DNA from: Pasteurellaceae bacterium 15-036681
GTDB taxonomy: Bacteria; Pseudomonadota; Gammaproteobacteria; Enterobacterales; Pasteurellaceae
Length of the DNA stretch: 60,694 nt
Reading direction: 5' to 3'
Assembly (NCBI GenBank): GCA_002002485.1
Contig: MQVI01000010.1
Coordinates: forward strand, 1-60,694
Shown here: in pieces, positions 34,303 to 42,432 of the stretch
Layout: the number at the start of each line of letters is the position of its first letter
Numbering within the stretch: the first letter of the stretch is position 1
Notes under the pieces: model-generated
What the model saw: only the letters and a program-made list of their open reading frames with translations
The model's database searches: none
What the model was told of the DNA's origin: nothing
Translations under genes and position numbers: made by a program

Positions 34303-35310
34303 TTATTTAAATTTCGTTTCAAAATTTTCAATTTCTTTCTGAATCTCAGATAATAGCATTTGCTCTGATGGTAAATAAAGTTGGTATTGACTTGCAAATA
34401 TTTGTTGCTGGTTTTCGGGTAAACTAAATTTGACTACAGAATCATTCTTATCCGCACAGAGTAAAATACCAATAGTAGGATTTTCATGAGGTAACTTTTC
34501 CATGCGATCGAAATAATTCACATACATTTGTAGTTGCCCTAAATCTTGATGAGTCAATTTATGCGTTTTAATTTCAATAATTACGAAACATTGTAATAAA
34601 CGATTATAAAAAACAAGATCCGCAAAAAATTCATCGCCATCTAGGTGTAAACGTTTTTGGCGAGCTACAAATGAAAAACCGTTACCAAGTTCTAACAAAA
34701 AATCTTGTAAATGCGTGATGATACTACTTTCAAGATCCTTTTCGTAATAACTCGATTCTCGTTTTAAGCCGAGAAACTCTAATACCATAGGATCTTTAAT
34801 AATCTGTGTAGGATTTGACGGAAACACTTCATTTCTAGCAACAGCTAATACGCTTTGCTTATCATTACTGAGTAATAATCTTTCGTAAAGTTGACTATAA
34901 ATTTGGTGTTCAAGCTGACGAGAACTCCAATTATTTTTCACACTTTCGGCAATATAAAATTCTCGTTTATCTTCATCATTTATGGATAAAAGTAATTTAT
35001 ATTGTGTCCAGTTCAATTGTGTCCGCAGTGCGGACGCAATTGGAAACATACGATAAAATTGTCTATAACGATTTAATTGACGAACCGAAAAACCTGTTCC
35101 AAATTCAGGTTCTAACTGTTTTGCCAATTCTTTAATTAAGTAGCTTCCATAATCTGCGCGTTCTTGTCCTGCTTGTTCTTCTTCAAAAATCCGCTGACCA
35201 ATATGCCAATACATCAAAACACGTTGAAAATCCACAGAACGAATTGCTTGCTCTCGCGCTTGAGCAATGATTTGTTTAATATCATTAACAATAATTTGAT
35301 TAGTCAGCAT
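34303..35310 (-). CDS. yhcG: YhcG-family PDDEXK nuclease (DUF1016), copy 2
   Basis: A 335-residue protein with the same plan as copy 1: DUF1016 helical domain (YWHIGQRIFEEEQAGQ, GFSVRQLNRYRQFY, LNWTQYKLLLSI), then the nuclease domain with ADLVFYN and FVIIEIKTHKLTHQDLGQL, giving an Asp and Glu-x-Lys triad. It is clearly diverged from copy 1, with many substitutions along its length, so this is not a recent duplication. It sits between darA (30 bp) and darB (25 bp), co-directional, without damaging either gene. Confidence 0.9.
   Translation of the reverse strand: MLTNQIIVNDIKQIIAQAREQAIRSVDFQRVLMYWHIGQRIFEEEQAGQERADYGSYLIKELAKQLEPEFGTGFSVRQLNRYRQFYRMFPIASALRTQLNWTQYKLLLSINDEDKREFYIAESVKNNWSSRQLEHQIYSQLYERLLLSNDKQSVLAVARNEVFPSNPTQIIKDPMVLEFLGLKRESSYYEKDLESSIITHLQDFLLELGNGFSFVARQKRLHLDGDEFFADLVFYNRLLQCFVIIEIKTHKLTHQDLGQLQMYVNYFDRMEKLPHENPTIGILLCADKNDSVVKFSLPENQQQIFASQYQLYLPSEQMLLSEIQKEIENFETKFK
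35014..35042. repeat. 29-nt palindrome inside yhcG copy 2
   Basis: Left arm CAATTGTGTCCGCA, one spacer base, right arm TGCGGACGCAATTG: 14-nt arms with one mismatch, which on plus-strand RNA would be a G-U pair. It encodes about residues 90-99, in FPIASALRTQLNW. The position and geometry equal those of 6960-6988 in copy 1, while the inner arm bases differ. Confidence 0.87.
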
Positions 35311-35340
35311 ATTATCTCTTCTTGGTTCACGGAAAATCGA

Positions 35341-36252
35341 CTATTCCCCACTAGGCTCCGCAAAATAACGCTTTTGCTGTTCTAGTTTATTTTTCAGTAA
35401 TGGACGTAATAAGCGTTTAATCAATGCGCTTATTGGCACTACAGTTAAAATTAAAGCGATTAGAAATAGGATATAAAAATAGAGTACCGCTTGGCGTAAT
35501 TTTGGTGAAATTTGACCGCACTTTATCAGCAATTTTCCCCATAAATAGAAACTGCGGTGACCGACTTTTTCACTCATCATGAGCTTTTCGTCAATCTTAA
35601 CTGCTTGCATATTGCGGAAGATTGTGTGATCAAGCGGTTGGTTTTGCTGAAAAATTTGCACAAGTTTTTCACCAAAACGACTAGCATCTTCAATTTCATT
35701 TTCAGCGATACCTGCACTTGGTAAGTTACCGACTTTTTTCTTGCCTGTTAACATCCAAAGTGGTGTAGTGATAAAACTCGCCCAGTCGTTAGATTGATCT
35801 ACTTTCACCACATTACCAATTAAGTTTGCGCCAGTATCAGCCAACATCTTTTTCACTTTCTCTTGCGCCATTAACCACATATTACGGCAACCAATGAGGG
35901 TGATTACAGGTGTATCTTTTAAGATTGTTTTAGCCTGTTCTGATTGTAAAAATGCCGTTATCGGCTGTGACGGAGAAAGGAACCAAACCGTATAGGCAAT
36001 AATCACTAAATCATAGTTCGAATGTTGGAATTGTGGTTCAACAATAGGCGCAGGCTGTAAATGTACGCTCTCTGGAAATGTATTAAAAAACGGTATAAAT
36101 TTCCACGGAAAGCCATAGGGTTGTTGAGGTTGCACCACAAAATGCTCAACAGTAATATCCTGTTGAGCCATTAATGGACGGACAAAACTCTCTGCTAAAC
36201 GAGTAAGTTGCCCTGTTTGAGAGTAAGAAACGACAAGAATTTTTTTTTGCAT
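35341..36252 (-). CDS. darA: Flavodoxin-like aromatase of the dialkylresorcinol pathway (DarA-like)
   Basis: A 303-residue protein with an N-terminal flavodoxin fold (ILVVSYSQTGQLTRLAESF, FMN phosphate loop; VIIAYTVWFLSPSQPI). A C-terminal hydrophobic helix (YFYILFLIALILTVVPISAL) is followed by a basic tail, so it is membrane-attached. The family is annotated 'dialkylresorcinol condensing enzyme DarA'. In dialkylresorcinol pathways DarA is the oxidising aromatase acting after DarB. It follows the VirK/YbjX gene after 6 bp. Confidence 0.88.
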   Translation of the reverse strand: MQKKILVVSYSQTGQLTRLAESFVRPLMAQQDITVEHFVVQPQQPYGFPWKFIPFFNTFPESVHLQPAPIVEPQFQHSNYDLVIIAYTVWFLSPSQPITAFLQSEQAKTILKDTPVITLIGCRNMWLMAQEKVKKMLADTGANLIGNVVKVDQSNDWASFITTPLWMLTGKKKVGNLPSAGIAENEIEDASRFGEKLVQIFQQNQPLDHTIFRNMQAVKIDEKLMMSEKVGHRSFYLWGKLLIKCGQISPKLRQAVLYFYILFLIALILTVVPISALIKRLLRPLLKNKLEQQKRYFAEPSGE

Positions 36253-36258
36253 ATTAAT

Positions 36259-37137
36259 TTAATTATTTTTAACCATTAGCATATCCTGCATGGAGTGTAA
36301 CAGTTGCTCCAGCATTGCATATCTTTTTCGATACATAGAGCGCTTATTACTTGGAATATCCTCAAGTTTTTTGGATTCTAAACTAAGAGGTAGCTCCCAA
36401 TATTCATTCAGTTCACCCGAAGATTCTTTAAAAATCGCGTCATAGTCTACAACATAACGTTTACTTTGTACCCATCTCGATTTATTTTGGTATTTTTGTG
36501 GAATACCAAATAACTGGTTATAGCCTAAGCTCAAAGTTAAACATTTCATCGCTTCAACCATTAAATAAGCGGGACGAAGTCCATGACACTTTTTAGTCAG
36601 TAATTTAACTAAATCTTTAGAACCTTCAAAATTAGGACCTTGAATAACGGCGATTAATAATGCCTCTTTTAATTTGCCAAAGGTTAATAAATAAATCAGC
36701 TGATTAGTTGGCTTATAGCGTAGTTCTAATGCCCAAAAGCCTTCCATAGGCTGATGCTCATTAATATTTAGATAGAGTTCAACATTCTCAATAATTTCAC
36801 CAAAACAAATTGGTTTATTCCATAATTGCGTTATATTTCGCTCAGCGAATAATTTAGGTAAGAAGCTTAAATTATCGCAAATGGTGTTAAATCTTTCTTT
36901 TCCACCAAAACGTTTATCTAAAAAACGATGAACAAGAGGGTAGCTATAATTTGCTCGTTGTATTAATAAATCTGCAAATAATGTATTTTGGTTTACTTCA
37001 CGTTCAAATTTTTTAATTAATGGATAATGTAATAATGAACGCAGAGAGTAGCGAAGTCGTTTAAGACGATAAGACTTTTTTCCTTGATCTGGATAAAGCA
37101 GAACAGGCTTAGGCCATGTATAAAAAGATTTCTTCAT
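36259..37137 (-). CDS. VirK/YbjX family protein (DUF535)
   Basis: A 292-residue protein with the DUF535 hallmarks FWALELRYKPTNQLIYLLTF, IQGPNFEGSKDLVKLLTKK, GLRPAYLMVEAM, LFGIPQKYQNKSRW and YDAIFKESSGELN. Members (VirK of Shigella, YbjX) are linked to cell-surface or membrane stress phenotypes, and the molecular function is not established. It lies between apeR (51 bp) and darA (6 bp) on the operon strand. It is not a known pigment gene, so it is probably a guest or a surface-adaptation gene. Confidence 0.87.
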   Translation of the reverse strand: MKKSFYTWPKPVLLYPDQGKKSYRLKRLRYSLRSLLHYPLIKKFEREVNQNTLFADLLIQRANYSYPLVHRFLDKRFGGKERFNTICDNLSFLPKLFAERNITQLWNKPICFGEIIENVELYLNINEHQPMEGFWALELRYKPTNQLIYLLTFGKLKEALLIAVIQGPNFEGSKDLVKLLTKKCHGLRPAYLMVEAMKCLTLSLGYNQLFGIPQKYQNKSRWVQSKRYVVDYDAIFKESSGELNEYWELPLSLESKKLEDIPSNKRSMYRKRYAMLEQLLHSMQDMLMVKNN

Positions 37138-37188
37138 ATTAATAATTAAATGAGTTTGGTTAATATAAGGTGTTAAAAATAAATTGCG

Positions 37189-38436
37189 TTATAATCCCGT
37201 CCAACGCTTAAAGATCAATGAGGTATTCACCCCACCAAAGGCGAAGTTGTTATTCATTACATAGTCCGTTTGAATTTCACGACCGTCACCTTGAATATAG
37301 TCAACTTTACCACAACGTTCATCAATATTATCGAGGTTAATGGTTGGCGCAAACCAGCCGTCTCTCATCATTTCGATACTGAACCAGCTTTCTAATGCAC
37401 CGCAAGCCCCTAGAGTATGACCTAAATAGCTCTTTTGTGAGCTAAGAGGCACATAGCCAAATACTGCTTCTGTTGCTTGAGTCTCGGCAATATCGCCTTG
37501 TTCAGTAGCAGTACCGTGTCCGTTTACATAACCAATTTGACTTGCGTCAATGCCCGCATCTTTAATCGCAATTTCCATACAGCGTTGCATGGTCTCTTTT
37601 TGCGGACGAGTAACGTGGCTGCCATCACTGTTTGCGCCATAGCCAACCACTTCCGCAATAATATTTGCACCACGAGCTAGGGCGTGTTCCAATTCTTCTA
37701 ACACAAACATTCCAGCACCTTCGCCAATCACTAAACCATCACGATTTTGATCATAAGGGCTTGGGGTTTTCTTCGGTGTGCTATTTTTACGGCTTGCCGC
37801 ATAAAGGCTATCAAATACATAGACTTCTGACGGGCAAAACTCTTCACCACCACCTGCAAGCATCATTGGAATTAAACCATATTTAATCGCTTCATAAGCA
37901 TAACCAATCCCCTGACTACCCGATGAACAAGCACTTGAGGTTGGGATAATACGCCCTGTTAAACCAAAGAAGATACCGATATTTGCAGCAGCTGTGTGAG
38001 GCATCATACGCACATAGGTATTTGCATTAAAGCCATCTGATTTACCTGTCATAAGTAACTCTGCGGCATCTTTAATATCATTCGTTGAACCTGTTGAAGA
38101 GCCACAAGCTACACCCATTCTGCCATCTTTTAGATAAGGCAGAATAACACCGTTTTCATCTAACAAGTTTGCACTCGCTAGCGCCCGCTCGCTTGCTTCA
38201 ACGGCAAATTGTGATACACGGCCTAAACTGCGTAACTGTTTACGGTTCCAATGTTTTGGCGGTTGATAACCAATAATTTCCGCACCTAATTGCGCTTCTA
38301 ATTCAGGATAGCGTTCCGTCCAATCTTCCTTAAATTGCACCGCATTTTGCTTTGCTTGAAAAGCGGTTTTAATCTCTTGCCACTCTTTACCAAAAGCGGT
38401 AACAGCGCCAATACCTGTGACTACAACTCGTTTCAT
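37189..38436 (-). CDS. apeR: Beta-ketoacyl-ACP synthase (ApeR)
   Basis: A 415-residue FabF-type synthase with a complete Cys-His-His triad: C170 in IPTSSACSSGSQGIGYA, His in VNGHGTATEQGD, and His in KSYLGHTLGACGALES. The C-terminus NNFAFGGVNTSLIFKRW is typical. Aryl polyene systems need ApeR in addition to ApeO for priming or elongation. It follows the ketoreductase gene after 12 bp. Assignment as ApeR rather than ApeO rests on its position next to the ketoreductase. Confidence 0.9.
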   Translation of the reverse strand: MKRVVVTGIGAVTAFGKEWQEIKTAFQAKQNAVQFKEDWTERYPELEAQLGAEIIGYQPPKHWNRKQLRSLGRVSQFAVEASERALASANLLDENGVILPYLKDGRMGVACGSSTGSTNDIKDAAELLMTGKSDGFNANTYVRMMPHTAAANIGIFFGLTGRIIPTSSACSSGSQGIGYAYEAIKYGLIPMMLAGGGEEFCPSEVYVFDSLYAASRKNSTPKKTPSPYDQNRDGLVIGEGAGMFVLEELEHALARGANIIAEVVGYGANSDGSHVTRPQKETMQRCMEIAIKDAGIDASQIGYVNGHGTATEQGDIAETQATEAVFGYVPLSSQKSYLGHTLGACGALESWFSIEMMRDGWFAPTINLDNIDERCGKVDYIQGDGREIQTDYVMNNNFAFGGVNTSLIFKRWTGL

Positions 38437-38448
38437 ATTTTTATCCTT

Positions 38449-39177
38449 TTAACACAATCCGCCATTTACCGCGATAACCTGACGGGTAATATAAGCGGCT
38501 TTTTCATCCATTAAGAATTGTACTGCGTGTGCGACTTCATCTGGGTTGCCCATACGTTGTGCAGGAATCATTTTGAGGATTTCATCAATCGGCACATTTT
38601 CATCTAAAATATCTGTATCAATTAAGCCGGGGGCAACACAGTTAACGGTGATTTTACGTTTCGCAAGCTCAATCGCTAATGCTTTTGCAGCACCGATAAT
38701 GCCTGCTTTTGAGGCACTATAGTTTACCTGTCCACGATTACCAATTAAGCCTGAAACAGAGGTGATGCACACAATACGTCCTGCTTTACGGCGACGAATC
38801 ATCGGCATCATAATCGGGTGTAATACATTATAGAAACCGTCTAAGTTTGTACGCAATACACTGTCCCAATCTTCATCAGTTAATGCAGGAAATGCATTAT
38901 CTCGAGTTAAGCCTGCATTGAGCACCACCCCATAATAAGCACCAAATTGTTCCACATCTTGCTCTAAAATTTGACGAGTACTCTCACGATCAGACACATC
39001 AAATTGTAGCACTCGTGCATTTTGTCCTAAAGAACGCACCGCTTGCGCAACTTCTTCCGCCTCTTCTACACGGCTACGGCAATGCACTACAATATCATAA
39101 CCTTGTTGTGCAAGTGTTAATGCAATCGCCTTGCCAATTCCACGGCTAGAACCTGTAATTAAAACTGTGTTGGTCAT
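38449..39177 (-). CDS. apeQ: 3-oxoacyl-ACP reductase (ApeQ)
   Basis: A 242-residue FabG-like short-chain dehydrogenase. It has the NADP-binding TGSSRGIGKAIALTL, NAGLTRDN, the active Ser in CITSVSGL, and YSASKAG with catalytic Tyr and Lys. It reduces the beta-keto group during polyene elongation. AAAGGACAAACAAA before the ATG is a clear ribosome site. Its leader contains four copies of a 10-bp repeat directly after the stop of the AlbA_2-ATPase gene. Confidence 0.92.
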   Translation of the reverse strand: MTNTVLITGSSRGIGKAIALTLAQQGYDIVVHCRSRVEEAEEVAQAVRSLGQNARVLQFDVSDRESTRQILEQDVEQFGAYYGVVLNAGLTRDNAFPALTDEDWDSVLRTNLDGFYNVLHPIMMPMIRRRKAGRIVCITSVSGLIGNRGQVNYSASKAGIIGAAKALAIELAKRKITVNCVAPGLIDTDILDENVPIDEILKMIPAQRMGNPDEVAHAVQFLMDEKAAYITRQVIAVNGGLC

Positions 39178-39220
39178 TTTGTTTGTCCTTTTATCAAGTT
39201 CATCAGTATTTTTATACGAA

Positions 39221-39260
39221 TACTAGTAACTACTAGTAACTACTAGTAACTACTAGTAAC
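39221..39260. repeat. Four perfect tandem copies of TACTAGTAAC
   Basis: The 10-bp unit TACTAGTAAC is repeated four times without change, then breaks into TACTATGG. Each unit contains the palindrome ACTAGT. It fills most of the gap between the end of the AlbA_2-ATPase gene and apeQ. The 10-bp period places every copy on the same face of the helix. Confidence 0.92.
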
Positions 39261-39262
39261 TA

Positions 39263-40723
39263 CTATGGCTCCATAATAGGAGTTTCACCTGTATTAAGCG
39301 TAAAATACTGAGTTGGATCCTTAGCACTTAAACCGTGCCATATAATGATATTTCGCTTTTCGAGAGATTGAAGCGTTCTTCTTGCAATAAGCTTACTTCT
39401 ACTTAAAATTTCACTCGTAATTTTTACTGTAATTTGTTCATTAGTATAAAGATAATGCAGAATTTTCTTCTCATTTTCATTAAGCTTTGCCATCACGTCT
39501 TGAGTAAGAATTTGCTCAATCCGCTCAAAGTCTCTGATTGTGCGATGTTCAATATCATTCTCTAGTACTAACTTAACTGAATTTTCATTTGGTTCAAGAT
39601 AAATAGGATTTCTTAGTAAGTAATCATTCATCTCCTGCGTCATACGATTAACACCTTCATTCAGTTCTCGAACCCAACCAAAATCATAAAGCACTTTAGC
39701 TATTTTAGGATTGCGAGATAAGCGGGTGTAATACATATTTTCTAATGTTACAGGTCTAGGCAAACCACCAGGACTAAATATCTCTAAACGATCATCATAC
39801 ATAGCGATACGGATACAATCACCCTGATTACTATAGCTACGATGTGTAACAGCATTAACTATGCCTTCTAACCAAGCAAATTCTGGATATTCATCAGTAT
39901 GCTCAAACTGTCCATTATCACCTAATCGCTGGAACTCTCTTAGTTGCGTTTTGGTGATCATCTTTACTTGCTCAATTAATTTTGGAATCGGCTCTTCAAA
40001 CATAAACTCTTTAATAATATTAAATGAGCGTCCAGTAAGTGGCGCATTTCCGTCATAGCGTAAAAAGCGCACTCTTGCATTTGGGAAATATCGTGTTGGG
40101 TTATTACCAAAGAGTAAGATACACGCATTAGTAATTTCACCTTCTTTAGTCATTAAATCGCGTGCTTTCAGAATTTCTTGTAAAGAGCGATCCGTTTTAA
40201 GCAATGCTTTGTAACGAGTTAAAAGCTCTAAATCTAAATCATCTTCAAAAGTTGCGTTACGCACAATTTGATCTTCGAAAGAACGTGAACCCTTCTCGTA
40301 TTCTAATTGCAGACGTTGTTCAAAACGCAGCTCCAAAGTGCTATCCATTGAACGTAAATAGGCTTTCCCATCATTACTTTCAATTACTCTACCTGCAGCA
40401 GTGCTAATCTCAAAAATTAGAATTTGATCTGCTTCACCTTTATTATTAGTTATATCTCGAAAATGAAACTTAACTGGCAATGGCATTCTTTGTAATTCAA
40501 TTAATGCCCGAGTGAATTCTTCTGCTTGATGTGCCTTAGGGTGCTTAAAGCCTGTAAGTTCACCGCTATCTTCAATACCGATTACTAATATTCCGCCAGC
40601 GGCATTTGCAAAACCAATCAAATGTCTTAAGATCTCTTTTGGTTCTTTACGAGCGCTTTTCCGATCGAAAAAAGTATTTTCCTGCATTGTTGCGAGTTCT
40701 TCAATCGTATAATCTTTTAGCAT
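39263..40723 (-). CDS. AlbA_2 (Schlafen-like) ATP-binding protein
   Basis: A 486-residue protein. The N-terminal AlbA_2 domain (ENTFFDRKSAR, HLIGFANAAGGILVIGIEDS) is followed by a HATPase-type module (WLEGIVNAVTHRSYSNQGDC, LEIFSPGGLPRPV, GWVRELNEGVNRM) and a C-terminal winged-helix segment (KILHYLYTNEQITVKITSEI). This architecture is common in 'putative DNA-binding / transcriptional regulator' accessory genes. It lies between apeP (32 bp) and apeQ, co-directional, with tandem repeats after its stop. It probably came in as a single-gene insertion. Confidence 0.88.
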   Translation of the reverse strand: MLKDYTIEELATMQENTFFDRKSARKEPKEILRHLIGFANAAGGILVIGIEDSGELTGFKHPKAHQAEEFTRALIELQRMPLPVKFHFRDITNNKGEADQILIFEISTAAGRVIESNDGKAYLRSMDSTLELRFEQRLQLEYEKGSRSFEDQIVRNATFEDDLDLELLTRYKALLKTDRSLQEILKARDLMTKEGEITNACILLFGNNPTRYFPNARVRFLRYDGNAPLTGRSFNIIKEFMFEEPIPKLIEQVKMITKTQLREFQRLGDNGQFEHTDEYPEFAWLEGIVNAVTHRSYSNQGDCIRIAMYDDRLEIFSPGGLPRPVTLENMYYTRLSRNPKIAKVLYDFGWVRELNEGVNRMTQEMNDYLLRNPIYLEPNENSVKLVLENDIEHRTIRDFERIEQILTQDVMAKLNENEKKILHYLYTNEQITVKITSEILSRSKLIARRTLQSLEKRNIIIWHGLSAKDPTQYFTLNTGETPIMEP

Positions 40724-40755
40724 ATTCCACTCTCTACCTAATAATTTTAATTGAT

Positions 40756-41211
40756 CTAGCTAGCTTTCTCTTCCTTCGGACTAAACACATTTAATGCGCC
40801 TTCAAGTAGCACCTTATTATCAGCAAGATCGATTAATTGGCTATCAAAAACGCCAAAGCCTGTGGCATCTTGGATCGACATTTTGATACGGATTTGTAAC
40901 TTAGTGCCTACGGGGATTTGTTGGCTGTGAATATGTAATTTACGAGTACCGAGTAGATAGCCTAAGCGAACAGGTTCACCTGCTTGTACTGCCATACATC
41001 CAGCCCAAGCAGCAACGCCTTGTGCCATAATCTCAATACCTGCAAAAGTCGCGAGTTTACCGTGTTTAATTAAAATATTATCCGCTTTAACTTCGCTCTC
41101 TGCGATAAGAAAATCAGCACCAAAATCGGTGATACGATCGAGCAAAATCATCTCACCACTATGGGGAACTAATGGCGCAATATGGGTGATCGGTAAAGTT
41201 AAATCTGTCAT
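40756..41211 (-). CDS. apeP: 3-hydroxyacyl-ACP dehydratase (ApeP)
   Basis: A 151-residue hotdog dehydratase. The active His is in APLVPHSGEMILLDRI, and the central helix AGIEIMAQGVAAWAG is typical of the ApeP/FabA-like family. In the studied system ApeP forms a heterodimeric dehydratase with ApeI; the ApeI domain here is fused to an AMP ligase (21648-23306). The start abuts the apeO stop with no gap. Confidence 0.9.
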   Translation of the reverse strand: MTDLTLPITHIAPLVPHSGEMILLDRITDFGADFLIAESEVKADNILIKHGKLATFAGIEIMAQGVAAWAGCMAVQAGEPVRLGYLLGTRKLHIHSQQIPVGTKLQIRIKMSIQDATGFGVFDSQLIDLADNKVLLEGALNVFSPKEEKAS

Positions 41212-42429
41212 TTATGCTTCCCCTAAAATCAATACTGAATTATTGCCACCAAAGGCAAATGAACTGCTTGCACCAATGCGTTTTTCACCCTGCCATTGGC
41301 TATGCTCATCAGTGATATTGATGAACGGTAGGTTTTCATCACGCACTTTATCCCACAATTGCGCAGGTAATTTCCCTTGTGGATTATAGTGACGGCTAAC
41401 AACAGACCATAGAATAGCCGCTTCAACAGCACCTGCTGCGCCTAAAGTATGTCCTGTATAAGATTTTGTTGTGGTACAAGGGGTTTGATCACCAAAAACT
41501 TTTGCAACAGCAATAGTTTCCATCTGATCGTTATGAATCGTTCCTGTACCGTGTAGATTAATCCAACCAATTTGAGTTGGTGTTAATTGCGCTGAGTTTA
41601 GGGCATTTTGGAATGCTGAAATTGCCCCCTCGCCCTCTGGGTGTGGAGAAGACATATGATAGGCATCGCTGCTTGAACCATAGCCAAAAAGCTGAATATT
41701 ATGCTTATCCACTGCTTCTTTTGTCATAATAAAGGCAGCTGCGCCCTCACCAATATTAATTCCACTACGATTTGCTGAAAGGGGATTTGTACGCTCATCA
41801 GAGAGTACCGAAAGGGAGCCAAAACCGCTAATAGTCAATGGTGAGAGAGTATCAACCCCACCACAAATCACCGCATCACATAGATTGCTTTTTAATAGGC
41901 GCGCAGCACTAATTAAAGCTCTTGCTCCTGAAGTACAAGCCGTTGAAATACCGTAGGTTAATCCCTCTAAACCATAAACTTGTGCGACAAAATCTGCAGG
42001 CGCTGAGAAGAATTGTTGTTGCTGATTAAAATCAGCCCCAGACCAGTCATTATGTTCAGCCCCCTGTTTAAAGACAGGGATATTTTCATCCACGCCAGTG
42101 GTTGAAGTCCCCATCACCACCGCAACACGCTGCTTACCAAAGCGTTCAATACAATGTTGAATTTGAGGTTCAATCTGAGCTAAAGCATGCCATAAAAGCT
42201 GATTATTACGGCTACGGTGAGCATTGTCTAAATCCACAGGGAATTCTCGTAAAGTTAGATTAACCTCACCAAAAAAGCGCGCTTTACCTTCAATATTATG
42301 TTCTTTAAAAGTTTTATCGGAACACACAAGAGGTGAACGTTGTTGATTAAGTAGTACATTTAGATGTTGTTCAATGCCCTCTCCGATACTACTTACTATC
42401 GCAGGTTGGCTGAGAAAAAGTGCTGTCAT
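41212..42429 (-). CDS. apeO: Beta-ketoacyl-ACP synthase (ApeO)
   Basis: A 405-residue condensing enzyme with triad C165 (GISTACTSGARALIS), His in INLHGTGTIHNDQ, and His in KSYTGHTLGAAGAVEA. It ends SSFAFGGNNSVLILG. ApeO is the elongating synthase that teams with the chain length factor ApeC. It lies 3 bp after the ApeN-like lipoprotein gene and directly before apeP, the common order in aryl polyene clusters. Confidence 0.9.
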   Translation of the reverse strand: MTALFLSQPAIVSSIGEGIEQHLNVLLNQQRSPLVCSDKTFKEHNIEGKARFFGEVNLTLREFPVDLDNAHRSRNNQLLWHALAQIEPQIQHCIERFGKQRVAVVMGTSTTGVDENIPVFKQGAEHNDWSGADFNQQQQFFSAPADFVAQVYGLEGLTYGISTACTSGARALISAARLLKSNLCDAVICGGVDTLSPLTISGFGSLSVLSDERTNPLSANRSGINIGEGAAAFIMTKEAVDKHNIQLFGYGSSSDAYHMSSPHPEGEGAISAFQNALNSAQLTPTQIGWINLHGTGTIHNDQMETIAVAKVFGDQTPCTTTKSYTGHTLGAAGAVEAAILWSVVSRHYNPQGKLPAQLWDKVRDENLPFINITDEHSQWQGEKRIGASSSFAFGGNNSVLILGEA

Positions 42430-42432
42430 AAT

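Noticed and set aside
39221..39260. Tandem repeats as a small CRISPR array
   Set aside because: The 10-bp units are directly adjacent with no spacers, and no cas genes are in the window.
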